Below are positions 9,950 through 20,190 of a DNA stretch of 64,000 nucleotides, one piece after another. The position numbers and the translations under genes are program-made. The number at the start of each line of letters is the position of its first letter. Position 1 is the first letter of the stretch. Where the stretch lies: positions 1,240,001 to 1,304,000 of the forward strand of contig JBANDB010000014.1 of NCBI GenBank assembly GCA_037576215.1, given 5' to 3'. Source of the stretch: Armillaria gallica. Its lineage: Eukaryota; Basidiomycota; Agaricomycetes; Agaricales; Physalacriaceae. The notes below the pieces were generated by a model. It ran no database searches. It was not told where the DNA came from and was given only the letters and a program-made list of their open reading frames with translations.

Positions 9950-12773
9950 ATGTCTACCAAGGCTCATCATCATCATCACTTTGAATCCAAGTCTTCCGAC
10001 GTCGCTAGGCGTCGTCTCTCCTCTGTATCCAACAAGAAACCCCATGTCGCGGCGTCGTACTCCAGTCTGACCGTCAGTCACCATCTCTCTCTCGTACTCG
10101 CATCCTGATGATCTCTGTAGCCAATGTGGGCTGGTATTGCCGGCAATCCAGTCAATAACAACACCCAGTTCGAAATTGCGGTTTCTGTTCACGACTCGGT
10201 CTACAGTACCGACTTCGCGTCCACCATAATCCCGTACTCTGCTACAGACCTCGAGAAGACCGCTAAATCCATCGAACAACATGTCTTGGATACTCTTCGC
10301 AAATTCTGTAGCGAACATCTATGCAAGTTCCTTGGTGCCGGTGTCACTCTGTCCCTCCTTCGCGAGGTATGCTATACTTTTACCCTGCTCAAGTCATAAG
10401 ATCATGACATATGCGCTTCTATTCAGTCTCCAAATTTGTGTACACGCCTTTGGCTTGACATGGATATTGTTCCTATCGTCTTCAATATCAAGCCTTTCCA
10501 TACAGACTCCGCGACACGCCCCAACATCAAACACCGCATCTCATCCACCACTGGTTCCTATGTTCCTTCTGGAGCTGAGACTCCAACGGTGTACGTAGAA
10601 TCTGCTCACGTAGCTGCTGCGGATCCCCATCTCCAGGTCGGTGTCACGGGCCGTCTCCCTATCCTTCGCACCCTCGATGAGCAAGCCGACTCCGCGGCAC
10701 GGAAATGCATCATGTACTTTGGTCCCGGAAACAACCCTCGCCTTAGTATTGGCGCCCGGAACCAAGTCACCGTTGATGCCGCTGGCAAGATTCACTTGCT
10801 GGATGATCTCGATGAGTACAAGAAGACCGTGGGACCTGGGTATGTCGGTTTGCCGTACGTCGTGGCATGATCACTTGCTGATCACGACTTCAAGCACCTG
10901 GAACGCTGTCGTCAAGCTTGCAGATGAATTACGCGAAAAGCAAGTCAAGATTGGGTTCTTCTCTTCGACCCCACAAGGAGGTTAGTTGTTACCCCACAAA
11001 ATTGATATATCGCGGGTGATCTAATCCTTTCATGGCAAATTATTCAAGGTGGCGTAGCCCTGGTGAGAATATCGTTCAACTAATTAAATCATTGCACCTG
11101 ACATTTTTGTAGATGAGACACGCCTTGATTAGGTTCTTGACCGCGCTTGATGTTGACGTTGCATGGTATGTCCGTTATATTGACTTTCCGGAGAGAGTAT
11201 TCACCGTACCCAACCGCGTGCAAGGTACGTTCCAAATCCGTCACCCCAGGTATTCAGAACTACCAAGAACAACCACAACATCCTCCAAGGTGTCGCTGCG
11301 TCAGATCTTCGCCTGACTAGTGACGCCAAAGAAGGCTTTGACGCCTGGATTTTGAAGAATGGTCTTCGCTGGACGGCCGAAGGAGGTCCCTTGGCTCCTG
11401 GCGGTGTTGATGTCGCTTTCATAGGCGAGAATGCTGTTTCTCGATCTTGCACTTACCTTTCTTACCGGTCCACAGATGATCCTCAGATGCCCGGTCTTAT
11501 TCCTCTAATCAAGAAAATCCGTCCCGAGTTGCCTATTGTCTATCGTTCACACATCGAGATCCGCAGCGATCTGGTCCATGTCGTTGGTTCACCGCAAGAG
11601 GAGGTGTGGAAATATCTGTGGAACAACATCCAGCTTGCCGACTTGTTCATCAGTAAGTCACAATAGATGAGAAGCACTCCCTAGGTTGCACTGACGACAT
11701 CAACCAAGGTCACCCGGTGAACAAATTCGTTCCTTCTGACGTTCCCATCGAAAAGTTGGCGTTGCTTGGCGCTGCGACTGACTGGTATGTGACTTTCAAC
11801 CCCAGATCAAAATTATATATTGATTGATGTTATCCAGGCTCGATGGTCTGAACAAGGACCTTGGCGCTTGGGATTCCGCATTTTACATGGGAGAATTCCG
11901 TAGCTTGTGTGTCAAGGACAAGATGAACGAACTTCAATGGCCACACCGTAGCTACATCATCCAAATTGCCCGGTTCGACCCCGCAAAAGGTATTCCTAAC
12001 GTGATCGATTCTTATGTCAAACTCCGACGTCTCCTCAAGGCCCAGTGCCCCGACCTTGAGGAAGACGAGCACCCGCAGATGTTGATCTGTGGTCATGGTA
12101 TGCTAACTGCTTTTCTCTGCATGTCGTGATGTTCACTTTGTTGTTTTCAGGTGCTGTCGATGACCCCGATGCGAGCATCATATACGATCAAGTCATGCAG
12201 TTGATCTATTCCGATGCGTACAGGGAGTATGCAAAGGACTTTGTCGTCATGAGGCTTCCCCCCAGTGACCAATGTAAGTCCGTGTCCTCGTCGCATTCGA
12301 GGTATGCTAAAGTTGGAATAGTGTTGAATGCACTCATGTCTAACGCAAAGATTGCGCTTCAACTTTCGACTCGTGAAGGCTTTGAGGTCAAGGTCTCTGA
12401 GGCTATCCACGCTGGAATTCCGATTGTTGCCTCCCTTACGGGTGGTATTCCTCTTCAAGTCGAGCACGGCAAGTCAGGCTATCTTACCAAGCCTGGTGAC
12501 AATGCTGCTGTTGCCCAGCATCTCTTCGACATCTTCACCGATGTCGAGCTGCACAGAACTATGAGCAAGTATGCGAAGACACATGTCTCCGATGAGGTCG
12601 GCACCGTGGGTAATGCCCTGGCCTGGCTGTACCTTGCTGTCATGTACTCTCGTGGGGTCAAGATCCAACCCAAGGGGGCTTGGTTGAATGACCTTGCTCG
12701 TGCTGAGACAGGAGAGCCTTACGCCGAGGGTGAACCCAGGCTACCCAGGACTCCGCTCAACTTGCAAGGATGA
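9950..12773 (+). CDS. Trehalose phosphorylase (retaining, GT4 family)
   Basis: Predicted cytosolic enzyme that reversibly splits trehalose with phosphate into glucose and alpha-glucose 1-phosphate, a known mushroom enzyme with a GT4-type fold. The C-terminal half contains the GT4 donor-site pattern REGFEVKVSEAI (E-x7-E), and GPLAPGGVDV and IARFDPAKGI are also visible. Exons: 9950-10072, 10121-10366, 10427-10839, 10895-10980, 11049-11062, 11113-11165, 11225-11424, 11476-11652, 11709-11784, 11838-12097, 12151-12273 and 12322-12773. Together they give 740 aa, the usual family length. One exon is 14 nt. The intron 11425-11475 starts with GC. A His-rich stretch follows the first few residues of the N-terminus. 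The gene is divergent from BRF1. Confidence 0.93.
11425..11475 (+). other. GC-AG intron in trehalose phosphorylase
   Basis: Donor GCGAGA after ...TTCATAG, acceptor CACAG. This join is the one that gives VDVAFI-DDPQMPGL in frame. It is one of four predicted GC-AG introns in the window. Confidence 0.75.
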
Positions 12774-12886
12774 ATGTGATGATTGCACGAATTTAGTTTA
12801 CTCATATAGTCACGGTAGAAAATGTAGAAAAATACCTAGATTAGAGATATCAAATGTTTTGAATGCCGCTTTCACTTGCCAACGCA

Positions 12887-12902
12887 ACGCGTCGCGACGC
12901 GT
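12887..12902. promoter_or_regulatory. Perfect 16-bp palindrome with two ACGCGT (MCB) boxes
   Basis: ACGCGTCGCGACGCGT is a perfect inverted repeat made of two MluI cell-cycle boxes. It lies 127 bp upstream of the ATG at 13029. MCB elements bind MBF-type factors at G1/S in studied fungi. Applying that role here is inference. Confidence 0.55.
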
Positions 12903-13028
12903 GGAAAGGATCGACATGTGATCCCTGTGACGCGAAATTGAGTGGCTGAGCTTCAAGGCTTGTTTCTCAACTAGCTGTATGACATAACTCTGCGTTTTTC
13001 TCGCTCCGACGCAAGCCTTTGTGCCAAA

Positions 13029-13888
13029 ATGGTTCAAATGGAGGTTGATATGCTTTCACCGACTTGTGCCTTCCACTCTATGTCCAAGTTCAATCCATCC
13101 TCCAAGCGTCCCCGTCCCACTGACGAAGACAGCCCTTCCAGTCGTCCTATTGTGGGTCTTTCAAGGAAACTTGTGCTCGCAACATCCTTACTTCCCTTTC
13201 TCATAGAAACGCCTGACTCCTGCTTTGGGAGAAGCACTTCCTTCACTGTTTTCGAATTCACTCCCTGGCAGTGGCAGTAGCAGTAGCAGTCGGTACTCCT
13301 CTGAAGATTGGGTACAGCAGACGGGCGGCTTGAGCATCGGAACACCAGGAGAATATTCAGAGAGTAATTCCGACGATACATGGTGTGTGATTACTTGATT
13401 CATTTTTTGCGGGAATTTAACAGCGGTCGTAGGACTTGGATGATGAGCCTTCTGCAGCTTCCCAGGGACCAGGAAGACCTGTACTATTACCTCTTCAAAC
13501 GACGTTTCCTAGCACGTCTCATTCGCACGACGCCTCCACAGCGTATTGCCAGTCACCCCAGAATTTATCACCATCGTTCTCCGACTCCAACGCACCGCAA
13601 CAACAAGCAAATCATGCTCAGGGTTCCTTTCGACCTCGTCTTCCCTCAATCGACATCACACCACCCACCCCCGAGACAATAAGAGTCGACGGCGATATTG
13701 TTAATATGACAAGGCCTCGCACGCCAGTCTCAGACAGTCTTACGCCTATGAATATTTCCATGGACTCTGCAGGTCCGAGATCAAGCGCTCTGTCTCCCTC
13801 CAAAAAGCAACGAGTTACCATGGGTCCACGCTCAGATTGCGAAAAGTGTCGGCTTGGTATGAAGGGTCATTGGATGCATCTTGATTAA
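13029..13888 (+). CDS. Uncharacterised Ser/Pro-rich protein with C-terminal Cys/His motif
   Basis: I do not recognise a named family. Three exons are predicted (13029-13151, 13207-13386, 13433-13888), giving 252 aa. Most of the chain is low-complexity and rich in Ser, Pro, Thr and Gln, with several SP/TP sites (SLTPM, TPPTPE, ALSPSKK) that suit proline-directed kinases. The last 20 residues stand out. CEKC followed by GHWMHLD forms C-x2-C-x6-H-x2-H right at the C-terminus, a plausible single zinc site. A KRPRPTDE stretch near the N-terminus and SKKQR near the C-terminus could act in nuclear import. The exon 2/3 join uses a non-standard donor and is the weakest part of the model. A double-MCB palindrome lies upstream. 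Confidence 0.6.
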
Positions 13889-14185
13889 GGAAGCCGTTAC
13901 GAAGTTATGGACCGTTAATCGTTGTACACTTTTTCGTCTATCGTGGTTCTATGTACTCGTCTGTATGCTGGTAGATTTATTTTGACGGTAAGGTCAACTA
14001 TAATGAGCATTTAAATAAATAACAACTTTCTAGCTAAATTTGAGAGCTGGTGTTCTGAACTGCGATCAACCGGGACGGAACTTCGGATGTCCTCCTGCGC
14101 AGAGAAGATTTCTGAACATTATTTACATAAATCGGTTTTCCGAGTCCTCTGATACGTCAATGGTCGAAAAATCAAAGGTCCTTCA
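13889..14185. other. Spacer downstream of the Cys/His-motif gene
   Basis: AT-rich sequence that probably carries the 3' end of the preceding transcript and the distal promoter of POL5. No gene is seen. Confidence 0.5.
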
Positions 14186-14211
14186 CGGACCGGTTCGGAC
14201 CGGACGCGTCC
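14186..14211 (+). promoter_or_regulatory. CGGACCGG direct repeat plus GGACGCGTCC palindrome upstream of POL5
   Basis: CGGACCGG occurs twice, 10 bp apart (14186-14193 and 14196-14203). It runs into the palindrome GGACGCGTCC (14202-14211), which contains an MCB core. The cluster ends 55 bp before the POL5 ATG. CGG/CCG triplets are typical of Zn2Cys6 factor sites; a function here is inferred. Confidence 0.35.
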
Positions 14212-14266
14212 ACACAACCAAACAGTCCTTCCAAATTTTTGACTTGTATTTTTAGACTCGTCGTAA

Positions 14267-17200
14267 ATGTCTACGACTCTCCCGCTCTTTTGGAATCTCT
14301 CTTCCTCGTCAAAGAAAGAGCGCATCGATGCCTCCGTCAAGCTCATCTCGTCACTAGAACAGTTCCAGGAACAGTTTGCTAAGGATTCTTCAGATACTTC
14401 CGAGGATGAAAGCCAGGAGGATGACAGTATCGACCCTTTGGACAAGTATAATGCGCATGATGTGTCATATTCCGTGCGACGTCTTGTTCGTGGATTAGCG
14501 AGTCCGAGAGAAAGCAGCAGATTAGGGTTTTCTGTCGCATTGACAGAAGTAAGTTCATACCGTTTTGTTTTGGTTGCTTTTTTTAATGCACGTTCTATAA
14601 CAGCTTCTGTCTAGAATTCTGACGTTCACATGTGCCCAAATACTATCCCTGATCATGGATGCTACGAAAACTCAAAAGTCCATGACTGGACAGGAAGAGA
14701 GAGACGTCCTCTTTGCTCGTCTTTTTGGAATCACCGCGGTCATTCAGTCAGGCTTATTTATTCGGACGGATCCTTTGCCGGAATCTGCATCTTCTTCTAC
14801 TTCTGCATCGTCCTTACAGAGCTTCAAGGACATCGTATCAGAATTGGTGGTGCTTGGAGAGAAGAAAAGCTGGCTGCGAGAAAGTGCCTGGTGGACGATC
14901 CTTTTGGCATTGGAAGCCCTCAACTCATCGGGTGTTGCTTGGAAGGAGGAGGGTTTTGGTTATTCCATCGAAACGACCTTGGGCAGCAACTCCCAGTGGA
15001 CACCTGAAAAGGTGGCGCTGATGCTAAAACTCCAGCATCTGTGCCCCGATCACGATTGGCGAAAATATACCTCTCCAATGTTCAAGAATCCTGACTTGCT
15101 CAGCACCGGAAATTACCATACTCTCGGACAGATACTCAAGGTCTGTTCTCACCTCTTATACTTCGACAGTCTTCTGAGGGTATTTCCCAGGACATTGACG
15201 ACGAAGAAAGCAACTCCAAATCTTCCGGGAGCTCATGGAAACCTGAGTTAAACTTTGTTTGGGACATAATATTCGATTATCTGCTTCCCAGCCCAGGCTC
15301 TAATCAGCAGACGAAAGGGACTTTTCCGGAATTTTTCAGAATAGTTGTTGACGGTATACCTCATTTATCTGTGCTCATCTGTCATCGCTGAAGGTTTCTT
15401 TGTAGAATGTCTGTTTTCCTCCACGTCCTCTCCGGAACGGAAGTACTGGGGCTTTCAAGTGTTTCAAAAGGCTTTGCCAAGAGTACCGGCCGATGATATT
15501 CCCATGATCTTTACGAAAAATTTCATGCGAACTTGGATCAACCACTCATCGAAATCAGACAGATATCTGCACAAAGCCGCCAAACAAACCGTTAGTCATT
15601 CTTTCCCGTGTACAGGGCATGTCTGATATATAAGTAGGCTATTGAAGTGTCCAGTTTCGTGAAAGAGAGGCCCAACTGGGTATGGGACTGATTGTTCAGC
15701 TTACTGGCGTAAATGGTAGTCGGCAATTTGATCAGTTGACCAAGACGAAAACCGTCGAATCTATCCTTTCTTCGATGAATGCGGATGGCATTACTCATTA
15801 TGTGGACCATCTAATTTCCCAATTCAATGGTAATGAAGGTGTAGACAAGTATGTGTTTCACCTGCAATCTATATACAGTCTTCCCTACTAAATACACCAA
15901 ACAGGGATGACATAGAGGGATCAATGCACGTAGATCTTGGGTTATGGATCAGCTCGTAGCACTGATTAAAAATGGCTCCATACCCAAACGAGATGACTGG
16001 ATTCGACAGATCCTGGAGTGGTTTGTGGTCAACGGGTTCTTCATTGTACGGAAACCTGCTAAGCAGATTTCGTATCGTGGCGTATGTTTCTCCGTTTCAC
16101 ATTTGAATTCCCTGTACTTATCTCCTGTAGACGGACTGTGTACTCAAGCCACCGCTGTCTGATGCTCTTAGGTTGTACAGTCGCAGTCGACTCTTGAGCT
16201 GTCTTTCCGACCTCACGAATCAGACCGTCACAATAACTAATGGTAAGCGCCATGAAAAGCCCATGTATAGTCTTCCCTGCTCACTACTATCTATTGTGCT
16301 CTAGAGGACGGAACGAAGACTTTAAAATCTTCAGCCATGGCCACCGACGGAGACTATTGGGTATACAAATTGTTACAACAATTGAAGGGCTAGAGAAAGA
16401 AAAGAACGTGTCATATCTTTTGGACCCCGACGAAGAGGTCCAGACTCTTCGAGCGAGAACCAAAGAGTTAGATGCCCATCTAAGAAAGGTAAACCTTACT
16501 GTACCGAGGCAATTATATGCTGATCTCAAGGATTTAGGTCACCTCCGGCAGTGACGCAGCGCAAGGATGCCAGCTGTTACTTTCAGGGCTAGTAGTTCAT
16601 GAATACTGCACCAGTGAAGAAGATGATACCGCGGTAGAAACTCTGGAGGTAAGCGATCTGCCTCGTGGGCGCTTTTTGGAGCTTACTGTGCCGGTTCAAT
16701 AGTCGTGCATCGACTTTGTGGAACGCCTTTTCCCCCGCAACAAGACCGGCAAGAAAAGCAAGAAGGCCGCCAAAGTCGATGATGACAATGAAGTTCTGGA
16801 TCCTATTGATGGCTTAATAGACATAATCATCGGTCTATTAGAAAAGCCTACGGGATACCTGCGAACTATCGCGAACCAGGCCTTTGCATCTTTGACACCT
16901 TTAGTAAAAGAGAGCTCCATCGATCTTATTCTTACGGTAAGTCTCTCTGAAAAAGATGGAAACCCCTTCTAATATGATCCCTTTGTACAGCAACTCGAAA
17001 CTCGGGATCTCAGTGCCGAAGATTCAGAAGATGGAAGTGGAGACGAAGACGTGTCCGAAGATGAAGGCGATGAAGATCAAAGCGAATCCGCTAGCTCCCA
17101 ACAGAGTGCCGATGATGCAAACGATGATGATGCTGAAGAGGATGTGGACGACGAGCTTCGGAAGCAAAATCCTAGAGGCCCTGAAAATGAACGGCGTGGA

Positions 17201-18417
17201 ACCTGTCACTGGCGATACAGATGATGATGAGATAATGATGGACGATGATCAGATGCTGGCACTAGATGGGCAACTTGCGGAGGTCTTCAAGACCCGAATG
17301 CAAGTCGGGAAGACGTCTAAAGGTCAGTGATAATCATCTCACACCCAGAACAACTCTAACTTTAATACAAGATGTCGATGCACAACGTGAAGCCACGCAT
17401 TTCAAAAACAGGGTGCTCGACCTTGTTGATCTGTTCTTCAAGAAGCAGCCTTCAAGTCCCCTTGTGATCAATCTCATCCTGCCTCTGGTCGACCTGATCG
17501 GTGCCTCCGGCACCGATGAGAAACAGCTCTCTGACAAAACTCAGGGCATCCTCCGATCCCGCATAGCAAAAGCCAGGGACGTACCTACTGCCCCTGTGGC
17601 TCAAGTTGCATCCGCTGTTCGATCACTACACGCGCACGCTCGCAAAGCACGTTCATCAGATCTGTTAGCTACTCTGAGCTTTTGCAGTCTATATCTGGCC
17701 AAAATCTTGGTTGCTCAACAGGGCGTAGACCAGGTGCTTGATGCATACCGGGAATCCCTTGTCGATTTCTTGACCCGCAAGAATTCCGCATTGAATCTCA
17801 ACTTTTTCCAAGATTTCATCCAGCGGTTCCCGGCACTGGGATGGCGTTTACGCCAGGATTTCATCGACTCGTCCAAAAAAGCGATTAACGTATATCGGCA
17901 GTGTCAGGCATTCCGTCTGATACACGCCCTTGTCTCTCAATTGCCGACCATTGTACGGACGGTCCATCTTTGCCGTGTTTAACGTATGAACTCACATCAT
18001 TTTCAGGAGAAATCAGACGCGGATGTAGTAGCATTCATGACAACGTTGCGTGAAGCACTGCATGAGCTGATAAATGATGCATGCGACGACAAGGCATCAG
18101 TCAACGCAGCTCAGATGAAAGATCTATTCAAACTAGTGTTGCTATCGATAAGACAAACATCTCGCCTCTCTTCATCGCCAGATATTGAAGCCATTTGGGC
18201 ATCGTCGAGCTGGGCAAAGCTGTTGGAGAAGCTGTCTGCCTCTGCAGCGTTCAAATCGTCGACATCTATCCATGCGATGTGCAAAGAGGTGGTAAAGCAG
18301 ACCAAGAAGGTCAAGCTTACCGGAGAGAAGGAAGAGTCGGCGGGAGGCAAGAGGAAGAGGGATGGTGCAGATGCAAGTGTCAAGCGCAAGAAGAAAAAGA
18401 AGATGGCTCAGCGCTAG
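14267..18417 (+). CDS. POL5: POL5 / Myb-binding protein 1A homologue (ribosome biogenesis), with frame breaks
   Basis: Homologue of yeast Pol5, a nucleolar HEAT-repeat-like protein needed for rRNA synthesis and large-subunit assembly despite its old name, DNA polymerase V. Visible features are a helical N-terminal region (SVRRLVRGLASPRE), a long helical body, a strongly acidic tract (about 17010-17250), another helical block (17390-17970) and a basic Lys-rich tail (18300-18417). Well-supported exons include 14267-14548, 14604-15140, 15191-15353, 15406-15590 and 15655-15848. Two conserved stretches change frame with no convincing intron: QQLKG/LEKEKN near 16387 (apparent loss of one G) and DDELR/ILEALKMNG near 17161 (apparent extra base). 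A third possible break near 15930 can be avoided by using a distal acceptor. Because the yeast gene is essential, sequence error is as likely as decay. Confidence 0.82.
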
Positions 18418-18661
18418 ATCTACTTTACTTGTCTTTAATTTCAGCATGAATCTAGGATTTTCTGCGACTGTTTCACTGTGAGCGCCCATTTAACTCACGG
18501 GCCGGGCTTGCTTGCGACTGAGATCGAGACAAATGAACCTCTGTCGTCCTTACTATATTCAGACTCCATTGTGTTCACATTTGTGCTTGCTCAGCCACCC
18601 CCTTCCGGCGCCAGCAATAAACCAACCTCTTCTTTCCATCTCGCCTGCCTGAAATCGCCAA

Positions 18662-20061
18662 ATGCCTTCTCAAACCTTCGTAGTACTCGGCGTCGAGGAT
18701 GACCACGCTGGAATGCGTTTCAATGAATGGCAGATTATCGATTCACTTGTACTCCTTCACTGTGCAACATCATCATCAACCTCCCCTAAACCTGTCCTAT
18801 TAACTTGCCTCACTGAGTCTACTCTTCGTGCCTTCTCAAAACATCCCAAGATTATAGGCGATCCCTCTTGCGAGCTTCTTCAGCTATCCTATCCGGAGAA
18901 CATCCACGTCGTCACTAGCGTATCTAGCGATCTGAAGACGAACGCTTTAATCAAAATTGGTACTGCAGCTGTCGGGGAAGGGGAGACTCTGACCATAATC
19001 TTATGCGATCATGGTGACATCGAGGGCAAGTTTCCGATTGGCAGCGGCGAGGGTGCTTGTCGCCAGCTCGAGAAAGAGGAGCTCGAAGTTGCAGTTCGAA
19101 CCTGCAAAGGGAAAGTAACTGTCATCACTACTGCCTCTCACGGTGCATCTTGGACCAGCGAGCTTTGGGACCTGGTAGCACCGGCAGGCCAAGAATCGGA
19201 TTCCATGGTGGCGAAATCTGATGGGGGCATCTTCACTAATACTCTTTTAACCGAGTACTACTCCCAAGCTGGCATTGCCATGCCTTATCCTGGAGTCAAG
19301 ACTATAACCGAGTTTTGTGCATCTCACAAGGTTAATGAATCCTGTAACCCTTGCCGTCTGGATGCACCTCTGGTCGACGACGAACGGGATGACCTTGTTA
19401 TCAAAATGAACAATTTATGTCTGTTGCTGAATCGCCCTCTGAACAGTACGACTCCTGGACATCCCGACGGAACGGCCCCTCTGATAGATTGTTTTCTGTC
19501 AGACCATTCAACAAAGTACAAACCAACCCCGCTACATCCACCGTCCAGACTGTCACCCACCAAAACCATGCAAATGACAACACCGAGATTCAAGAGGATG
19601 GGCCTTGGACATTGGAGGATGAACAGGAAATGCTTGAGCTGGCTACCGCCGTTAAACAAGAAGTGCTCGCCACGGTCCCCTCGAACCTCTACGCCATGAG
19701 ATGTGCCCTTTGGTACGTGGCCGACGGCGAGAAACGCAGGTTCATCCAATCCATCAAGAACAAAAAACCGTTGGTCACTCTTCGGAAGCACGAGGCGCTG
19801 CGCGAGCAAGCCAGAGTCATAGCCTCAGCGATGGGTTGGGATATCAGTATTGATCCAGAGATGGCGGTTGGACCTGTCGATGCGGTGCTTATCCAAGAAG
19901 CGCGCAATATTGGTGAATGTGATGTTAACGTCGTCACTTTTGAGGGCAAGTGGCAGGAGCCTGCGTACTGGCTAGCAAGGTTGTGGAAGGCAGCCGGAGG
20001 GGTCACCGTTGATAAATCGATTTGGGATAAGGCAGTTTCATCAGCACACCAGCAGGGCTAA
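18662..20061 (+). CDS. Protein with caspase/C13-like motifs, expected catalytic Cys replaced
   Basis: Two exons are predicted (18662-19396 and 19447-20061, intron 50 nt), giving 449 aa in a continuous frame. The first half has alternating strand/helix segments. LTIILCDHGDIEGKF resembles the catalytic-His strand of caspase/legumain-like folds (hydrophobic strand, then HG). KVTVITTASHGASW sits where such folds carry the strand ending in the catalytic Cys (hydrophobic strand, then AC-x-SG-x-W). Here the Cys position reads Ser, so peptidase activity is doubtful. The second half (after DGPWTLEDEQEML) is helical and charged, with no family I recognise. The assignment rests on motif memory and is tentative; the gene itself is well supported by length and frame. 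Confidence 0.55.
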
Positions 20062-20190
20062 GGATCAGTACTTCCAGCGTGTCTTGTAGGTATAGACTAA
20101 GATAATAAAATTTTTACTTCGCGGGACCCCGGGCCGAAGCATTTGACGGTTTCATCATCTGAGACTGGTTCCTTCATCACTTTCCTTCGC

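Noticed and set aside
16956..17330. Met/Lys-rich frame over the POL5 acidic tract
   Set aside because: It is a shifted reading of GAA/GAT repeats; the acidic frame fits the POL5 family. Only its last part is the true frame after the break near 17161.
19397..19446. Apparent frameshift in the caspase-like gene between two overlapping frames
   Set aside because: A 50-nt GT-AG intron joins the two frames in phase 0 and gives an exact codon total, so no break is needed.
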